Assembly (NCBI RefSeq): GCF_030151805.1
Contig: NZ_JASLCN010000389.1
Coordinates: 1 to 8,653 of the forward strand
Reading direction: 5' to 3'
Source of the DNA: Fluviicola sp.
GTDB lineage: Bacteria; Bacteroidota; Bacteroidia; Flavobacteriales_D; Crocinitomicaceae
Length of the DNA stretch: 8,653 nt
How positions within the stretch are numbered: position 1 is the first letter of the stretch; each line of letters starts with the position of its first letter. Position numbers and translations under genes: made by a program. Positions 6,558-8,653 of this stretch are shown here, piece after piece. The notes under the pieces were generated by a model that searched no databases, was not told the origin of the DNA, and saw nothing but the letters and a program-made list of their open reading frames with translations.

Positions 6558-7418
6558 ATGAAGAACGTTTATACGCTTGCCTTTATCCTGACAGCCCTGT
6601 CCTCAGTGATTCATGCTCAGAACAACCTTCGTCCGAATATGTACTTTCAAAAAATGCACTACTACAATGTAGCCGCAGGAATCGAAGACAGTTCTGCACA
6701 CGCCTCCTTCGATTTGTATGCAAAATATAAGATCCTGCCCGAAAGCAATGATGTATGGAAAAAACCGGTCAATATATACTTCAATCACATATACAATCTG
6801 AATCAGAAAAATGCATTTCACATGTCCTATATCTATGACGGTTATTCCTATTACAACCGGAATAGTGTTTACCTGGGTTATACCCGCATGTTCCGGTGGG
6901 GAAAATCAAGCAGGTTGAACCTGGGAGCACGTGCAATTCTGAATTTCAATCAGTTCGATTGGGCCGGTTTTGCAGGTCCTGTTACCAGTACTCCGAAATT
7001 GAAATTCAATGCCGACCTGGATTTCGGAGTTCAATATCAGTGGAAAGGATTGACTGTAGGCGCATCAGCGAAAAACCTCTTTGCAAGCTCCGCGAAAATA
7101 AGTGGCGTGAATTTCATCAAAGATCACCGGGAAATCTATGGAAATCTTTCATACAACTTCGGACTCTTCAAACACAAAATAGAATTGGCACCGTTCCTTT
7201 TAGCCTACGCCGAACGGGATTTTGACCTGGATGCCGGTTTGAACCTCAATTTGTTCAAAGTAGTCAGTGTCTCATACGCCATCAGAGTATTGGAACTCCG
7301 AAGTATCTACAGCATCCGCGGAAACTTCCTCAAACGAAACCAGGTCTGTGTATCACTGGAACAAACAGCGATAAACAGCGATATGAAAGATGATTTATTA
7401 CTCGGGTACCGTTTCTGA
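6558..7418 (+). CDS. PorP/SprF family type IX secretion-associated outer-membrane protein
   Basis: A 286-residue predicted outer-membrane beta-barrel. Residues 1-20 are a signal peptide (cleavage after VIHA before Q21). The mature part starts NNLRPNMYFQKMHYYNVAAG, the usual PorP/SprF opening in which a short N-terminal segment leads into the first barrel strand. Alternating aromatic and polar strands follow (YDGYSYYNRNSVYLGYTRMF, LNLGARAILNFNQF, LDFGVQYQWKGLTVGASAKNLF), and the chain ends DDLLLGYRF with a C-terminal Phe, typical of barrels inserted by Bam. Length is near the family norm (~300). In characterised flavobacteria SprF is needed for secretion and anchoring of its adhesin partner SprB, and type B sorting-domain cargo generally needs such a partner. 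No type B cargo is seen beside this gene; its tight neighbour is a lipoprotein hydrolase, so the partner is unresolved. Family membership is well supported, the specific role is not. Confidence 0.83.
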   Translation: MKNVYTLAFILTALSSVIHAQNNLRPNMYFQKMHYYNVAAGIEDSSAHASFDLYAKYKILPESNDVWKKPVNIYFNHIYNLNQKNAFHMSYIYDGYSYYNRNSVYLGYTRMFRWGKSSRLNLGARAILNFNQFDWAGFAGPVTSTPKLKFNADLDFGVQYQWKGLTVGASAKNLFASSAKISGVNFIKDHREIYGNLSYNFGLFKHKIELAPFLLAYAERDFDLDAGLNLNLFKVVSVSYAIRVLELRSIYSIRGNFLKRNQVCVSLEQTAINSDMKDDLLLGYRF

Positions 7419-7461
7419 AAACTTCTGTTTAACAGATTATTTCCTGCTTGAAAAAAGGTTG

Positions 7462-7469
7462 TAAATTAG
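7462..7469 (+). promoter_or_regulatory. Candidate -7 promoter element for the TPR-like gene
   Basis: TAAATTAG is one mismatch from TAnnTTTG and lies 27 bp before the ATG at 7497. No good -33 TTG is at the expected distance. The 78-bp gap from the previous gene makes an independent promoter plausible, but readthrough cannot be excluded. Confidence 0.3.
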
Positions 7470-7496
7470 CCTTCACTAAAACGCAATTTTTAACGC

Positions 7497-8327
7497 ATGA
7501 AATCAATCATTCTGTTGACCTGCACACTTGTTTCATTCAGCTCCCAAGCCCAGGAAGGCCCTTGTGAATACCTGGAAAAGGCGATCGGACATTTTCAAAA
7601 CAAAGAACTCGACAGCGCGATCACGCTCATGACCTACGTGGTGGAAAACATGCCCGACACAAGCAATTGTTACGGAAGATGCTTTAATAACATTCCCTTG
7701 GCGTATGCTTCCTTAGGTCAGTTTGATCAATCCAAATACTGGTTCAACCGGATTCTGCATTCCAAACTGAATGACAAAGAACCCGGAACAGATATCATGG
7801 AACCATATGCCAATTATCATCACAATGCCTGCATGAAAATGGTTCAGGTACATCAAACCCTGAAAGAATTCCCTCAAGCCATTCAATACCTGGATTCAGC
7901 CGAAACAACCTACCCCTTCGAAACATTCAGCGGAACCGGGTTCGAAAAAAGAGCGGTATCTATTGCCATGTGGAAATCCAGGATTTACATAGAAATGAAT
8001 CAAAAAGACAACGCAATCTATGTGCTGTTAAGCAAAACGTTGGATACCGATGTTCGTTTCCGAAAACCGGATTATGAATCCATGTCAAACATCGACTTCT
8101 ATTCCAGCGTCAACGAAAAATTATCCGAACTGATTGGAAAAGAAGAGCTGAACAAAGCAAAAAGTTCCATGAAGGACGCGATTCGAAAACTGACCATTGT
8201 AACGGAAAACAAGAAAACATACGGAATGTTCACCTACAACAACCTGCAGTATAAAATCGGTTTAAGCGAAGAAACATCCAAAAAGAAATTGGTTGAAAAA
8301 CTACTTTCAAATCATTTCTTCGATTGA
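7497..8327 (+). CDS. Exported TPR-like protein of unknown function
   Basis: A 276-residue protein that I cannot assign to a named family. Residues 1-18 are a signal peptide (MKSIILLTCTLVSFSSQA, cleavage before Q19), so it is probably periplasmic. Residues ~23-87 look like two TPR-like helical hairpins: YLEKAIGHFQNKELDSAITLMTYVV, then CFNNIPLAYASLGQFDQSKYWFNRIL. A further one is near 111-140 (CMKMVQVHQ, FPQAIQYLDSAE) and a weaker one near 157-185 (WKSRIYIEMNQKDNAIYVLLSK). The lysine-rich end (219-276) contains no T9SS sorting domain and no beta-barrel strand. Mature cysteines at 23, 58, 62 and 112 could form disulfides. Cys9 inside the signal is not a lipobox. The gene follows the PorP/SprF gene by 78 bp on the same strand, which hints at, but does not show, a role in envelope assembly as a scaffold. 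No catalytic motif is visible. Confidence 0.75.
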   Translation: MKSIILLTCTLVSFSSQAQEGPCEYLEKAIGHFQNKELDSAITLMTYVVENMPDTSNCYGRCFNNIPLAYASLGQFDQSKYWFNRILHSKLNDKEPGTDIMEPYANYHHNACMKMVQVHQTLKEFPQAIQYLDSAETTYPFETFSGTGFEKRAVSIAMWKSRIYIEMNQKDNAIYVLLSKTLDTDVRFRKPDYESMSNIDFYSSVNEKLSELIGKEELNKAKSSMKDAIRKLTIVTENKKTYGMFTYNNLQYKIGLSEETSKKKLVEKLLSNHFFD

Positions 8328-8361
8328 TCCGCCCCATTTCACTATTAACTAAATCAAATGA

Positions 8362-8380
8362 ATTCGTAATTCGTAATTTT
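8362..8380. repeat. Short direct repeat of ATTCGTA
   Basis: ATTCGTA is repeated in tandem at 8362-8368 and 8369-8375, then decays into ATTTTA and ATTAAC. This is a 7-bp period, just downstream of the TPR-like gene. I recall similar AATTACGAATTACGAAT runs in Bacteroidota intergenic DNA but cannot verify dispersal from one window. Confidence 0.5.
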
Positions 8381-8440
8381 AATTAACATATCACGCATTT
8401 TTTTTCGGGTAATCCCTTTTTTTATTGGGTTCGGATTTAC

Positions 8441-8448
8441 TATCTTGG
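8441..8448 (+). promoter_or_regulatory. Candidate -7 promoter element in the right-end region
   Basis: TATCTTGG is one mismatch from TAnnTTTG and is followed by CTC, resembling the candidate upstream of the hydrolase gene (TATCTTCACTC). A TTG at 8425-8427 is too close (13 bp) to be a standard -33 element. If real, it would transcribe the structured stretch to its right. Confidence 0.3.
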
Positions 8449-8483
8449 CTCAGAATTAGTGAAAACACACTCTCTACTCAATA

Positions 8484-8524
8484 CTGTTAGGTTCCTTTTT
8501 TCCAGGTAACGAATTTAATAACAG
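8484..8524 (+). other. Nested imperfect hairpin in the right-end region
   Basis: CTGTTA (8484-8489) is complementary to TAACAG (8519-8524). Inside it, GTTCCT (8491-8496) pairs with AGGTAAC (8504-8510) with one bulged T, leaving a pyrimidine loop. Together they could form a two-part stem with an asymmetric internal loop. This was judged by eye without an energy calculation. Confidence 0.35.
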
Positions 8525-8574
8525 AAAGTTGAGCAACAAAAACTTCGTGTCATACAAGAGAAGTCATCTATTCA

Positions 8575-8596
8575 GTCGGAAAAACTATTTTCCGAC
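8575..8596. other. Perfect 9-bp inverted repeat with 4-nt loop
   Basis: GTCGGAAAA (8575-8583) and TTTTCCGAC (8588-8596) are exact reverse complements around ACTA. On the plus strand a T5 run follows 8 nt later (after CAACCAAC), too far for a classical intrinsic terminator. On the minus strand no T run follows. It could be a terminator, an RNA stem in a leader, or an operator. Confidence 0.55.
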
Positions 8597-8653
8597 CAAC
8601 CAACTTTTTGCCTCTTTTTCCGTCTTATCCATACAAAACCCTTTATTACTTAC
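8585..8653 (-). CDS. Possible C-terminal tail of a minus-strand gene entering from the right edge
   Basis: One minus-strand frame is open from the window edge for 22 codons and ends at TAG (8587-8585). It encodes a charged, plausibly C-terminal stretch (VSNKGFCMDKTEKEAKSW then LVGK). The other two minus frames stop at once. A 22-codon open stretch can easily occur by chance in DNA of this composition, so support is weak. The stop codon would lie within the 8575-8596 inverted repeat. Confidence 0.2.
   Translation of the reverse strand, partial: VSNKGFCMDKTEKEAKSWLVGK

Larger units (their letters stand above)
8328..8653. other. Right-end region without a confident gene
   Basis: 326 bp holding an ATTCGTA repeat, a T-rich segment with GGGTAATCCC and T7 (8407-8423) that could act as a weak terminator for the TPR-like gene, a promoter-like TATCTTGG, a nested imperfect hairpin and a perfect 9-bp inverted repeat. 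No long open frame crosses it on either strand. Only a short edge-open frame on the minus strand is possibly coding. Confidence 0.5.

Noticed and set aside
7424..7436. TCTGTTTAACAGA as an intrinsic terminator after the PorP/SprF gene
   Set aside because: The stem has only five pairs, is AT-rich and is not followed by a proper T run.
8407..8423. GGGTAATCCC plus T7 as a terminator of the TPR-like gene
   Set aside because: The stem is only three G-C pairs. The T run is suggestive but the hairpin is too weak to call as a separate feature.

Overview
The window is typical of Bacteroidota, and within that phylum it looks like Flavobacteriales, possibly a Crocinitomicaceae/Fluviicola-like organism. 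That last step is an inference from protein style, not a database result. Three observations support the phylum. Two secreted proteins end in type IX secretion system (T9SS) type A sorting domains, and there is a PorP/SprF-family outer-membrane protein. The two best promoter matches fit the Bacteroidota -7 element TAnnTTTG. Shine-Dalgarno sites are absent or weak, and intergenic DNA is AT-rich.

Layout, left to right. The left edge cuts a minus-strand DEAD-box RNA helicase (1-761) that keeps its N-terminal 253 residues. A 306-bp gap without a recognisable gene follows. Next is a plus-strand secreted protein with seven ~65-residue beta-propeller repeats and a T9SS sorting tail (1068-2777). It converges, 29 bp apart, on a minus-strand PP-loop ATPase of the Dph6/diphthine-ammonia ligase family, which carries an extra C-terminal cysteine-rich CWC domain (2807-3679). 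Upstream of that, on the same strand, is a second T9SS cargo with an unrecognised six-cysteine N-terminal region (3752-4813).

A ~530-bp divergent intergenic region (4814-5346) holds a conspicuous degenerate tract built from TTGAAC/TTCAAC hexamers (5074-5280). Two copies of a longer composite element are embedded in it. To the right, three plus-strand genes encode envelope proteins: a lipoprotein alpha/beta hydrolase (5347-6552), a PorP/SprF-like outer-membrane protein only 5 bp downstream (6558-7418), and a periplasmic TPR-like protein of unknown function (7497-8327). The last 326 bp contain no confident gene. They do hold a short ATTCGTA repeat, a promoter-like motif and two inverted repeats, and possibly the tail of a minus-strand gene at the edge.

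Most genes here serve the cell envelope or secretion. The two T9SS cargos and the PorP/SprF protein share a secretion theme but do not form one operon. I see no CRISPR array, insertion sequence, tRNA, rRNA or phage gene, and no clear evidence of an undescribed defence or mobile system. The most unusual items are the TTSAAC tract, the Dph6-CWC fusion, the hydrolase-PorP/SprF pair and the unexplained structured right end.
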